Below are positions 18,194 to 25,508 of a stretch of 64,000 nucleotides of DNA, piece after piece. The DNA is from JAGPCK01 sp964535575 (GTDB lineage Bacteria; Bacteroidota; Bacteroidia; UKL13-3). The stretch is taken from the NCBI GenBank assembly GCA_964535575.1, contig CAZHTC010000005.1:1-64000 (forward strand). Direction: 5' to 3'. The notes below the pieces were generated by a model. That model saw only the letters and a list, made by a program, of their open reading frames with translations, did not search any database and had not been told where the DNA came from. Each line of letters begins with the position of its first letter. Position 1 is the first letter of the stretch. The position numbers and the translations under genes are program-made.

Positions 18194-19681
18194 TTAGAAT
18201 AAGGTATTTAGATTCAATTTGGGGCGTCTATCTCCGTACCAGTTGAAGCCTTTTAAGCGCAGTTCCTGCTCCGGAATTTTGTCAACCGGGTAAATTACTC
18301 CTTCCGGTTTTTCGTAAAAGGTTATTTTTTGAAGTTTGTTTGAATCGAGGCGAATTTGCATAAAACTGCATTCAATTTTATTTACTCCCTGATAGCCGCT
18401 GCTGTCTTTTGCATAATAAATACTTTGCCCGTTTCCATACACAAACACCTGATGCAGTTTTTGATTTTTGAAAACAGCTTTCATGTTTCGGCCTTTAATC
18501 TGATTAAAATGTTTCGCATTTTCCATCATGGCAATAAAAGCATTGCTAAGCATATGCATCGAGTCGAGTTTGTTTTTGTGCATATACAACCTGATGGTGT
18601 CGGCTGTTAATTGTTTTTCTTCCGACCACATTATTGGATTTCTGAAAAGGGTGATGGTTGAATCTTTAAACGAATACACAATAGAATCACTCACGGCCTG
18701 CATGTCTTTGCGGTATATGCTGGCATGGTAGTAGGCTTTTAAAATGCGCGTGGAATCTTTTGTCTGGTTATAAAAAAGGGTATCGGCATATAAATAGAGC
18801 GAATCGTTGTCGGTGTATTTTTTGGCTACCGGATTTTTAGTCATGTAAGTAATTTTTTTCAGCCGGTTTACTTCTCCAAATTCACCCCGTATGGTAAGTT
18901 TCTCTGCTGTATCAATTACCCTTATATTTCTGAAACCTCTTCCAATTCCTGTTTTTCGGTTGTAGGTAAGGCTGTCGGCATAAATCATATTCTCTTTACT
19001 GAATAACCGTGCATTGCGGCTAAACTGAGATAATTCCCTCTGGGTATCATACCAGCCGTTTTCGCAGTAAATCGTATTATCCTGACTTTTGATAACCGTA
19101 GGCCCCATGAAAAACGCGGTTTTACTTACCGAGTTGTAGCTTAAGGTATCGCAGTCAATAGTATATTCGGGGTTTACCAATAAAACATCTCTTTTAAAAT
19201 AAACCTGATTGGTTTTGCTGTAATAATAACCTGTTTTACTCGTGAGTTTATTCTGCTTATTAATAATCGTGGCTCCGTTGGTATAGTACCCGATATTATT
19301 TTGCAAATCAAAATCCATATCGGTAGTGGTAAGATCCATACTCGGGTCCGTCATGCGCACGTTACCTTCCGCATGGGCCTTTTTGGTATTGCCTTCATAG
19401 TTTAGAAAATCGCTGTACAGAAAAAAACTGTCTCCCTGCTGTATCACCACCCGGCTGTAGGCCTGCAACCGGTTCTCGTCATCAAAAAAGTAGGCACTGT
19501 CGCAGGTCATTACCACATTATCCTGTCTAAATCTTACCTGACCAATTAAACGTTTAACTTTTGATCCGCTACTCTCATCGTACTCAAAGGTGTTGGCATT
19601 TTCTATGTGTACCTGCGATTTTTTTTGCGCAAGCAAATGAAAAGAGGAGAGCAGTAAAAAAAATAAAATGATATGCTTCAA
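18194..19681 (-). CDS. OstA-like protein (LptA/LptD N-domain family)
   Basis: 495 residues; signal peptide MKHIILFFLLLSSFHLLAQ. The mature part has repeated beta-strand segments of the OstA/LptA type: VKRLIGQVRFRQDNVVMTCDSAYFF, AHAEGNVRMTDP, and later LTADTIRLYMHKNKLDSM. The family binds or moves lipopolysaccharide in the periplasm; Bacteroidota encode such OstA-like proteins besides LptD. It lacks the long LptD barrel. It is divergent from tilS with 64 bases between the starts. Confidence 0.82.
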   Translation of the reverse strand: MKHIILFFLLLSSFHLLAQKKSQVHIENANTFEYDESSGSKVKRLIGQVRFRQDNVVMTCDSAYFFDDENRLQAYSRVVIQQGDSFFLYSDFLNYEGNTKKAHAEGNVRMTDPSMDLTTTDMDFDLQNNIGYYTNGATIINKQNKLTSKTGYYYSKTNQVYFKRDVLLVNPEYTIDCDTLSYNSVSKTAFFMGPTVIKSQDNTIYCENGWYDTQRELSQFSRNARLFSKENMIYADSLTYNRKTGIGRGFRNIRVIDTAEKLTIRGEFGEVNRLKKITYMTKNPVAKKYTDNDSLYLYADTLFYNQTKDSTRILKAYYHASIYRKDMQAVSDSIVYSFKDSTITLFRNPIMWSEEKQLTADTIRLYMHKNKLDSMHMLSNAFIAMMENAKHFNQIKGRNMKAVFKNQKLHQVFVYGNGQSIYYAKDSSGYQGVNKIECSFMQIRLDSNKLQKITFYEKPEGVIYPVDKIPEQELRLKGFNWYGDRRPKLNLNTLF

Positions 19682-19745
19682 ACAAACGTACTTTGCTGCA
19701 AAGAAAACAAAAACCCTGAATTAAGAACATATACCGTACCAACTC

Positions 19746-21077
19746 ATGCTCCACAAACTTCGCGAATTCATTCACAGCAACAGCCTTATGACAAAGCAAC
19801 ACAAGCTGTTACTTGCCGTAAGCGGAGGGGTGGACTCCATGGTATTATTACATCTGTTGTTGAAAGAAGGGTACAATGTGTCGGTAGCGCATTGTAATTT
19901 TCAGTTACGCGCCAAAGAAAGCGATGCTGACGAACAGTTTGTAAAAAAAATATGTATCGAAAAGAAGGTCCCTTTTTTTAGTAAAAAATTTCTCACTGCA
20001 AAACAGGCAGCGGCTGATAAAACTGGCATACAGGAAACCGCACGCAAATTACGGTATGAGTGGTTTGCCGAACTAATGGAACAGCAAAATTTTGACAGAT
20101 TAGTAACCGCCCATCAGGCTACCGATCAATTAGAAACAATATTGCTCAACCTCTCGCGTGGAACAGGATTAAATGGATTGGAAGGTATAAAAGTACAATC
20201 GGGAAAATTAGTGAGGCCATTATTATTTGCCACCCGAAAAGAAATTGAAACCTATGCCCTTAAAAATAATATCCGTTACCGGGAAGACAGTTCAAACGCA
20301 TTGGATAAATATGCACGCAACCGGATAAGGCTGCATGTATTGCCCGAGTTATTGCATATAAATCCACAGGCCGTAGAGCATATTCGCCACACCAGCGAAG
20401 TGGTGCAACAAGCTAATGAGTTTATTAATGCCGAAATTTCGAAATGGGTAAAAAAACACAGCAAGGTGACCTTACAGGGAATAAGTATTGAAATTGCCCC
20501 CATTATTAAACATAAAGCCCCCGGCTTTTTATTATTTCATGTGCTAAACAGGTATGGTTTTAATAAAGAGCAAGTGATGCAAATTCTTGCGGCTATCCAA
20601 AATCAATCGGGGAAAATATTCAGGACAGCTTCGTTTCAACTGCTTAAAGACCGTAAAACTTTGTTTATTCAATCGCTTGAAAAACCGCTAAAGGAACCTT
20701 CGGTTTTTTTAATTGAGAAAACCAAAGGAAGTATTTCAACCGATGGATTTGAAATGAAGTGGAAGGTGAAAAAGGTGCCGTCAAATCTAATAGTACCCAA
20801 TGGAAAAGTATTTGTTGATATAACAACACTCAGATTTCCGCTCACCCTTCGCCTCTGGAAAAAGGGAGACCGTTTTCAACCGCTGGGGATGAAAGGCAAA
20901 AAGAAACTGAGCGATTTTTTTGTTGACCAAAAATTAAGCAGGGCACAAAAAGAAAATTGTCTTGTGCTGGAATCGGGAAATGAAATTGTGTGGGTGGTAA
21001 ATCAGCGACTTGCCGATCCGTTTAAAGTAACCCGTGCAACGCAATCGGTTATTGAATTCAGTTACCGCGAGCTCTGA
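19746..21077 (+). CDS. tilS: tRNA(Ile)-lysidine synthase
   Basis: 443 residues. It ligates lysine to C34 of the CAU-anticodon tRNA-Ile using ATP, allowing AUA decoding; cytoplasmic. The N-terminal PP-loop ATPase motif SGGVDS is at residues 26-31, followed by AHCNFQLRAKESDADE and later TAHQATDQLETILLNLSRG, both family hallmarks. A C-terminal TilS domain (TLRLWKKGDRFQPLGMKGKKKLSDFF) is present, so the protein is full length. The start at 19746 matches the usual short lead-in to the PP-loop. The thioesterase gene follows on the same strand. Confidence 0.96.
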   Translation: MLHKLREFIHSNSLMTKQHKLLLAVSGGVDSMVLLHLLLKEGYNVSVAHCNFQLRAKESDADEQFVKKICIEKKVPFFSKKFLTAKQAAADKTGIQETARKLRYEWFAELMEQQNFDRLVTAHQATDQLETILLNLSRGTGLNGLEGIKVQSGKLVRPLLFATRKEIETYALKNNIRYREDSSNALDKYARNRIRLHVLPELLHINPQAVEHIRHTSEVVQQANEFINAEISKWVKKHSKVTLQGISIEIAPIIKHKAPGFLLFHVLNRYGFNKEQVMQILAAIQNQSGKIFRTASFQLLKDRKTLFIQSLEKPLKEPSVFLIEKTKGSISTDGFEMKWKVKKVPSNLIVPNGKVFVDITTLRFPLTLRLWKKGDRFQPLGMKGKKKLSDFFVDQKLSRAQKENCLVLESGNEIVWVVNQRLADPFKVTRATQSVIEFSYREL

Positions 21078-21092
21078 TTACTTTCTTTCGGT

Positions 21093-21100
21093 TACCTTTG
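21093..21100 (+). promoter_or_regulatory. Bacteroidota -7 box (TACCTTTG) before the thioesterase
   Basis: TACCTTTG fits TAnnTTTG exactly. It lies 26 bases upstream of the ATG at 21127 and supports that start over the in-frame ATG at 21034. I see no well-spaced -33 TTG. Confidence 0.5.
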
Positions 21101-21126
21101 TGCCCGAATCACTTTTAATATCACAT

Positions 21127-21648
21127 ATGACGCAGCAAAAAACACCTTCTTTATCAGTTACCACCATGAATGAACTGGTGTTGCCCAATGATACCAACAC
21201 ACTCAATAATTTAATGGGGGGCAGGTTACTTCACTGGATGGATATTGTGGCAGCTATTGCTGCGCAAAAACACTCGGGTAAAATAGTAGTAACTGCTTCG
21301 GTTGATAGCGTTTCGTTTGGCAAAAGTATAAAGTTGGGCGATGTAGTAACCCTTGAGGCTAAAGTTACCCGCTCTTTCAAAACGTCCATGGAAATTCATA
21401 TTGCCGTACATGCCGAAAATATTCCATCGGGCGAAAAGTTTAAAAGCAACGAAGCCTATTATACTTTTGTAGCACTTGATCGCAACGGACATCCGGTAGC
21501 TGTGCCTGAGTTAATACCTGAAACAGACGAAGAACGAAAGCGATTTGAAGGAGCTTTGCGCAGAAGACAGTTGCGATTGATATTAGCCGGCAAAATGAAA
21601 CCACATGATGCTACTGAATTGAAAGCGCTGTTTTTCCCGGAGGAATAA
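21127..21648 (+). CDS. Acyl-CoA thioesterase (hotdog fold)
   Basis: 173 residues from ATG 21127. The hotdog domain has NTLNNLMGGRLLHWMDIVAAIAA, ASVDSVSFGKSIKLGDVV and NEAYYTFVALDRNG, typical of YciA/BFIT-like acyl-CoA thioesterases, which hydrolyse acyl-CoA to free acid and CoA; the chain-length preference cannot be told. An in-frame ATG at 21034 would add 31 residues overlapping tilS. The 21127 start is preferred because a -7 promoter box lies between the two starts and family members begin near this point. It ends 3 bases before the convergent XRE gene. Confidence 0.9.
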   Translation: MTQQKTPSLSVTTMNELVLPNDTNTLNNLMGGRLLHWMDIVAAIAAQKHSGKIVVTASVDSVSFGKSIKLGDVVTLEAKVTRSFKTSMEIHIAVHAENIPSGEKFKSNEAYYTFVALDRNGHPVAVPELIPETDEERKRFEGALRRRQLRLILAGKMKPHDATELKALFFPEE

Positions 21649-21651
21649 TTT

Positions 21652-21876
21652 TCAAAATTTGAAAAACTCTTCAATCGGAACTTCTAATTGTTCCGATAGT
21701 TGAATGATAGTGCTTAAGGTAGGATTTACTTCTCCTCTTTCAATATTTCCAATCTGATTTTTGCTAAAATTACATCTAAAAGCTAATTCTTCCTGCGAAT
21801 ATTTACGTGACAACCGAAGTTCCCTCAGGAGCTTACCGAACCTCTTCAGCGTTTTTTTATCCCGGTTGTTAATCAC
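21652..21876 (-). CDS. Small XRE-family helix-turn-helix regulator
   Basis: 74 residues, essentially only an HTH domain: FGKLLRELRLSRKYSQEELA, FSKNQIGNIERGEVNPTLST and IIQLSEQLEVPIEEFF, the standard five-helix XRE fold. The start codon is GTG at 21876 (VINNRDKK); the codon just upstream is TGA in frame, so no longer form is possible. A 7-2-7 palindrome at 21911-21926 lies 35 bases upstream and is a likely operator. The gene separates tilS/thioesterase from the island of unrecognised exported proteins. Confidence 0.9.
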   Translation of the reverse strand: MINNRDKKTLKRFGKLLRELRLSRKYSQEELAFRCNFSKNQIGNIERGEVNPTLSTIIQLSEQLEVPIEEFFKF

Positions 21877-21910
21877 TCAACTAAACTGAGGGTTATTAAA
21901 AAAATAAACC

Positions 21911-21926
21911 ACCCAATGTATTGGGT
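21911..21926. promoter_or_regulatory. Candidate operator: ACCCAAT-GT-ATTGGGT
   Basis: A perfect 7-bp inverted repeat with a 2-bp spacer between the divergent XRE gene and the gene at 22076. Size and position fit a dimeric XRE repressor site used for autoregulation and perhaps control of the divergent gene. Binding by this regulator is inferred. Confidence 0.55.
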
Positions 21927-21973
21927 ATTTGAAATTATTTTATTATGTTTGTTTTGTGAAGGGAGTTAGTTTA

Positions 21974-22000
21974 TTGTTCAACTATTCTGTTTTACCTTTG
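21974..22000 (+). promoter_or_regulatory. Bacteroidota-type promoter (TTG-N16-TACCTTTG)
   Basis: TTG at 21974-21976 and TACCTTTG at 21993-22000 are 16 bases apart. The box ends 75 bases before the ATG at 22076. A second possible box, TATGTTTG, is at 21944-21951, adjacent to the XRE palindrome. Confidence 0.6.
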
Positions 22001-22075
22001 AAATAATATCTAACATAACTAAATAGGAGTTGCCGAAAACCTTTTAGAGTAGGCGAAAAGCAAAATTTATTTTTC

Positions 22076-22531
22076 ATGAAAAAATTTAGTCTAATTTTTC
22101 TCATTTGTACGGGATTCTTTCTCGATGCAAACGCAATTCGAGTTGTTACAGTTGATTATTCAAACTCTTGTTTCATTGGATGTGGAACCATTAAGGATTC
22201 GAAGGATTTGGTCAAAATCGAGCACCCAGATGGGAGTTGGGAGATAATTTGGGAAAGGAGAATTGCTTGTTCAGGTTTTGGACTTCATGGATGTCCAACC
22301 CCGACTGTAGTAAATGGAGAGCCAAATAATTGGTTGGAGACAATTTCTGCCCAAATGTTTGACCATGCTGCAAATCAGATTCAGAATGCTGTTCTGAGCG
22401 GTGTTTACGATCAAACCTTCGTTAATAGCACAACAGGGGAAACGGCTTATATGCACGTAGAGTGGACTAGGGTACTCGATTCCAGTGGTAATCCTATTTC
22501 TGACTCTATTATAGTTTCTAGAGATTTTTAA
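22076..22531 (+). CDS. Exported protein of unknown function, 151 residues
   Basis: I do not recognise a family. There is a signal peptide (MKKFSLIFLICTGFFLDANA) and a small mature domain with four cysteines early on (SCFIGCG and ACSGFGLHGC), then a mixed region with FDHAANQIQNAVLSG. No lipobox and no T9SS tail, so a periplasmic or otherwise exported location is likely. A TTG/TACCTTTG promoter lies upstream and a strong hairpin directly downstream, so it may be transcribed alone. It is first in a group of exported proteins of unknown function running to 24774. Confidence 0.7.
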   Translation: MKKFSLIFLICTGFFLDANAIRVVTVDYSNSCFIGCGTIKDSKDLVKIEHPDGSWEIIWERRIACSGFGLHGCPTPTVVNGEPNNWLETISAQMFDHAANQIQNAVLSGVYDQTFVNSTTGETAYMHVEWTRVLDSSGNPISDSIIVSRDF

Positions 22532-22538
22532 TTTCCTT

Positions 22539-22575
22539 TTGTATAGCATAGCTGAATAAAAGCTATGCTATACAA
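22539..22575 (+). terminator. Perfect 15-bp hairpin between two exported-protein genes
   Basis: TTGTATAGCATAGCT pairs exactly with AGCTATGCTATACAA around GAATAAA. It begins 7 bases after one stop codon and ends 10 bases before the next ATG (22586). It may terminate, or act as a leaky attenuator or RNA-processing hairpin. Confidence 0.7.
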
Positions 22576-22585
22576 TTTATAAAAT

Positions 22586-23833
22586 ATGCGTATAAGTACT
22601 TTGTTGTTTATTTTAATTTGGGGAGCCTTTATTGAAGTTATGGGCCAACAAATTCAATTTAATTCCATTTCACTTATAAACTCACGGAATACATTTTCAG
22701 ATAACTATATTTCCTTTAAACAATTTGAAGACAGAACGATTTTCTTAAGCTACGAAAACAATTTCTCAGGCAGATTGGAATTAACGTCAATAGAATCAAA
22801 TCAAGCACCAAAAACTAAACTTGTTTGGCTTGATAATGATCTGAAATTTAATAATGCGCTGGGGGAAGATCTGATAATTGATTTTTCGATCAAGGATAGT
22901 CTGTTTTTTATTCTTACTCAAAAGCGTGTATTGGGTTATATTACCGACAAAGATTTTACTTTTTTTGAAAAGTGTTGTGAAAGTAAAATCGAACAAATAT
23001 TTCCAAGTGGTGAGTTGCACATTAAGGCCTCATTCAATAAAATAAATTTTGGGGATGACGGTAACCTTATACTCTCCAGATATTTTATGCGGAGTTTAGG
23101 TGATGTAAAAGTGTGTTTGGTAAAGCTATCTCATAAGGTTAAAGATAAAAAGGGCGATTCATTTAAGCTTTTGGAGTACTATTTCTCAGAGAAAACTTCG
23201 TATACTAATGACGCAATGTCTTTATCATCAAGAGTAATACATTTGGCTCAAAGTACTAAAGGGATTCATGCAATTGTTAAAAATGGATTTCTTCCAAAGA
23301 TTACTTTTATTGGTAAAAATTTAAAAGAGTTTAAAACTGTTTATCTTAATTTGTATGATACTGCTAAAAATTATGAAGCGGTTGAAAGGGCTTCTCAGGC
23401 ATCACAACGATATATTTCCAAGAGCAATTCCGCAAATTTAAGCAAATTAATGGAAGCTCTTAATTCATGCTTTTACCTGCACAGCATATCATTTCTGAAT
23501 GAAACAACACTTTTTGTTCAAATTCAAAATCCTTCTTTACCTATTTTGTATCAATCCTTTCTTGTTGGACTTGATTCTTTATATAATCTCAAAAGTATTT
23601 TGGAGGTTCATGAATTTGATATCAACAAAAACCCTAGCGACACAATAACAACTACTAATTTTCCGATTTGGTTTTCTAATCTTAATTATTTTGTTCAAAA
23701 TAACAGGGTTTATGTACTTAAAATGAATTGTGCTCCAATCTATTTAAACCGCTCACTGGTAAAGGAATTTTTTCTACGTAAATCTTTATCTGAAGACAAA
23801 TTTCATTATATTATCGAGTATGAGTATAAATAA
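22586..23833 (+). CDS. Exported protein of unknown function, 415 residues
   Basis: The signal peptide is MRISTLLFILIWGAFIEVMGQ. The rest is beta-rich with regularly spaced aromatic/charged strands (FEDRTIFLSYENNF, LFFILTQKRVLGYI, VKVCLVKLSHKVKDKK), which could fit a beta-propeller, but I see no diagnostic repeat and name no family. No T9SS tail. The start codon is 10 bases after a strong hairpin. Its last 14 bases overlap the start of a 59-residue cysteine-rich peptide, which suggests coupled translation. Confidence 0.7.
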   Translation: MRISTLLFILIWGAFIEVMGQQIQFNSISLINSRNTFSDNYISFKQFEDRTIFLSYENNFSGRLELTSIESNQAPKTKLVWLDNDLKFNNALGEDLIIDFSIKDSLFFILTQKRVLGYITDKDFTFFEKCCESKIEQIFPSGELHIKASFNKINFGDDGNLILSRYFMRSLGDVKVCLVKLSHKVKDKKGDSFKLLEYYFSEKTSYTNDAMSLSSRVIHLAQSTKGIHAIVKNGFLPKITFIGKNLKEFKTVYLNLYDTAKNYEAVERASQASQRYISKSNSANLSKLMEALNSCFYLHSISFLNETTLFVQIQNPSLPILYQSFLVGLDSLYNLKSILEVHEFDINKNPSDTITTTNFPIWFSNLNYFVQNNRVYVLKMNCAPIYLNRSLVKEFFLRKSLSEDKFHYIIEYEYK

Positions 23834-23999
23834 ATCTGTAACTCAAGGATATTCCAGTAGCGATATTGAATTTTATTGTAACTGCACAGGAAGTAGTGGC
23901 GGTGCGGGGTGCGAGGTACGTGAAAAAGTAACTGGTACGGACAAATATAAATATTGTAATCCTACTACTTGCTCAGACTGCTGTTCAGGTATAGTATAG
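23820..23999 (+). CDS. Cysteine-rich 59-residue peptide of unknown function
   Basis: ATG at 23820 lies inside the last codons of the preceding gene; the stop is TAG at 23997-23999. The peptide has seven cysteines: FYCNC, GAGCE, KYCNP and TTCSDCC, with a Gly/Ser segment (TGSSGGAG) between. There is no signal peptide or obvious double-glycine leader. Such cysteine density in AT-rich DNA is unlikely by chance. Small Cys-rich peptides beside exported beta-rich proteins are known in Bacteroidota (NVEALA-type), and this is reminiscent of them, but the link is only inferred. It could be a metal-binding, disulfide-rich or modified peptide. Confidence 0.55.
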   Translation: MSINKSVTQGYSSSDIEFYCNCTGSSGGAGCEVREKVTGTDKYKYCNPTTCSDCCSGIV

Positions 24000-24075
24000 G
24001 AACCTGCAAAGCCTGAAGTTCATGGTAGCTTTCTATTATGGCCTGCTCAAAGATTAAATTATAATGGAGTAATCT

Positions 24076-24774
24076 ATGAATAAGGCCGCAATAATATTTC
24101 TTATTCTTTTTAATGGTATTACGCTCTATGCACAGGATGGGAGAGAAGGTGAACAATTTGCCTTTAAGATTGTTGAGCTACCCGAATTTTATGAAGTAAC
24201 TTACAAGATTACGAGTGTAAATTTTAACTCGGATACAAGTGAAATGATTTTAAGATTGGTTGCAGGGAACGGTAAATTGGGTAATCAAACATTTATACTC
24301 GATTCGGCCGGGAATTTAATTTGTTCCATTCAGAATTCTTTAGTCAAAAGGTACGAACATGGTACGGCCTCATTCTACTATCGCAAATTAACTGTTGATT
24401 CTGGTTTGGCTCCGTTATATGCAACAATTTTATTTAAAGAATATTTTAAGGAGTTTCAGAGATTGTATGTTGAGAGTGGAAGTAAATCAAGTATTACCAA
24501 TACTGAAGGGAAAATCCATATTGACATTGTATCAGATTCTCTGAATAAAATTACCTCGTATGAAATTGATTATTTAAACGGGTGTTGGTTAATCCGGAAT
24601 AAGAATGAATTTATTAGGTATACTGGGAAATTAAATGGATTTGAGAATAATAAAAGCTGGCAACTGATCTTGTTTATGGCAGGCAAAAAAGCCGAAGGAG
24701 ATTTTTTACTTTGTATCAAAAAGGAGAAAAGTTATGGTCATTATAAACGCGTGCCGATTCCTCAGTTTCCATAG
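24076..24774 (+). CDS. Exported protein of unknown function, 232 residues
   Basis: Signal peptide MNKAAIIFLILFNGITLYAQ. The mature part is beta-rich (FYEVTYKITSVNFNSDTSEMI, GNLICSIQNSLVKRYEHG) with no motif I recognise and no T9SS or lipoprotein signal. It lies 76 bases after the cysteine-rich peptide on the same strand and is probably co-transcribed with it. It is convergent with the glycosylase gene. Confidence 0.65.
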   Translation: MNKAAIIFLILFNGITLYAQDGREGEQFAFKIVELPEFYEVTYKITSVNFNSDTSEMILRLVAGNGKLGNQTFILDSAGNLICSIQNSLVKRYEHGTASFYYRKLTVDSGLAPLYATILFKEYFKEFQRLYVESGSKSSITNTEGKIHIDIVSDSLNKITSYEIDYLNGCWLIRNKNEFIRYTGKLNGFENNKSWQLILFMAGKKAEGDFLLCIKKEKSYGHYKRVPIPQFP

Positions 24775-24795
24775 TGCTGCAGATTAGCTTACAGT

Positions 24796-25389
24796 TTACC
24801 TCGCCTTACTCACCCATTTACTGTTTTTTATTCTGAATCGATACGGGAGCAATGCATCTTCCTGCGCGTAACCCACTCCAACCCTGGGCGAAGAAATCAA
24901 CTCCGTAACTTTTATTCCTTCATCCTCAATCCATATTTTATTATCAAGCAACCACAATCCCGAGTGTTTGGTGTGAATGCCCATGGCCTGCGATAATGCC
25001 CCCGGCCCTGCGGTAAGTTTCGGAATCACTTCTTTCATCTTTCTTCGCTTCAGCATGCTTTGTTCCCCTTCAAGCGGCTCACCAGCCCGTATTAAAACCG
25101 CATGCGGAATTCCTTTAATATTAGTTACTACATTAAACAAGTGATGAATACCATAACACAAATACACATAGGCGGTGCCACCGGCTTCGTACATGGTGCC
25201 GGTTCGTTCCGTCAGTCGGTTTCCATAAGCATGGCTTGCTTTGTCGGTGATGCCGGCATAGGCTTCGGTTTCGGTAATCATAACCCTGCAGGTAACTCCG
25301 TTAAAACGGGTGGTTAAAACCTTGCCGGCTAATTGGCGTGCAATTTCCACCACATCAGGTTGCTGGTAAAATACTTCTGTGAGCTTCAT
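24796..25389 (-). CDS. Alkyladenine (3-methyladenine) DNA glycosylase, AAG/MPG family
   Basis: 197 residues, normal for bacterial AAG-family enzymes, which excise alkylated purines and hypoxanthine to start base-excision repair. Family motifs visible are ITETEAYAGITDKASHAYG, RTGTMYEAGGTAYVYLCYG, LFNVVTN, AVLIRAGEP and TAGPGALSQAMGI. The start MKLTEVFYQQPDVVEIARQL is standard. It is divergent from atpD. Confidence 0.95.
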   Translation of the reverse strand: MKLTEVFYQQPDVVEIARQLAGKVLTTRFNGVTCRVMITETEAYAGITDKASHAYGNRLTERTGTMYEAGGTAYVYLCYGIHHLFNVVTNIKGIPHAVLIRAGEPLEGEQSMLKRRKMKEVIPKLTAGPGALSQAMGIHTKHSGLWLLDNKIWIEDEGIKVTELISSPRVGVGYAQEDALLPYRFRIKNSKWVSKAR

Positions 25390-25434
25390 TTATAGGGTGT
25401 TGAAAAAAAGCTAAATCTTATTCAAGGTATCTGT

Positions 25435-25463
25435 TTGTTATTAGGCTTAAAACCGTATTTTTG
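25435..25463 (+). promoter_or_regulatory. atpD promoter (TTG-N18-TATTTTTG)
   Basis: TTG at 25435-25437 and TATTTTTG at 25456-25463 are 18 bases apart, a near-ideal Bacteroidota promoter. Transcription would start near 25470. This rules out the in-frame ATG at 25461 and supports ATG 25509. Confidence 0.75.
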
Positions 25464-25508
25464 CACCGTTTTTTTGAAAGAGTTTATTCATCAAATCTAC
25501 AATCATTT

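Noticed and set aside
25461..25508. Upstream ATG for atpD giving 16 extra residues
   Set aside because: It lies within the -7 promoter box, so it could not be in the transcript.
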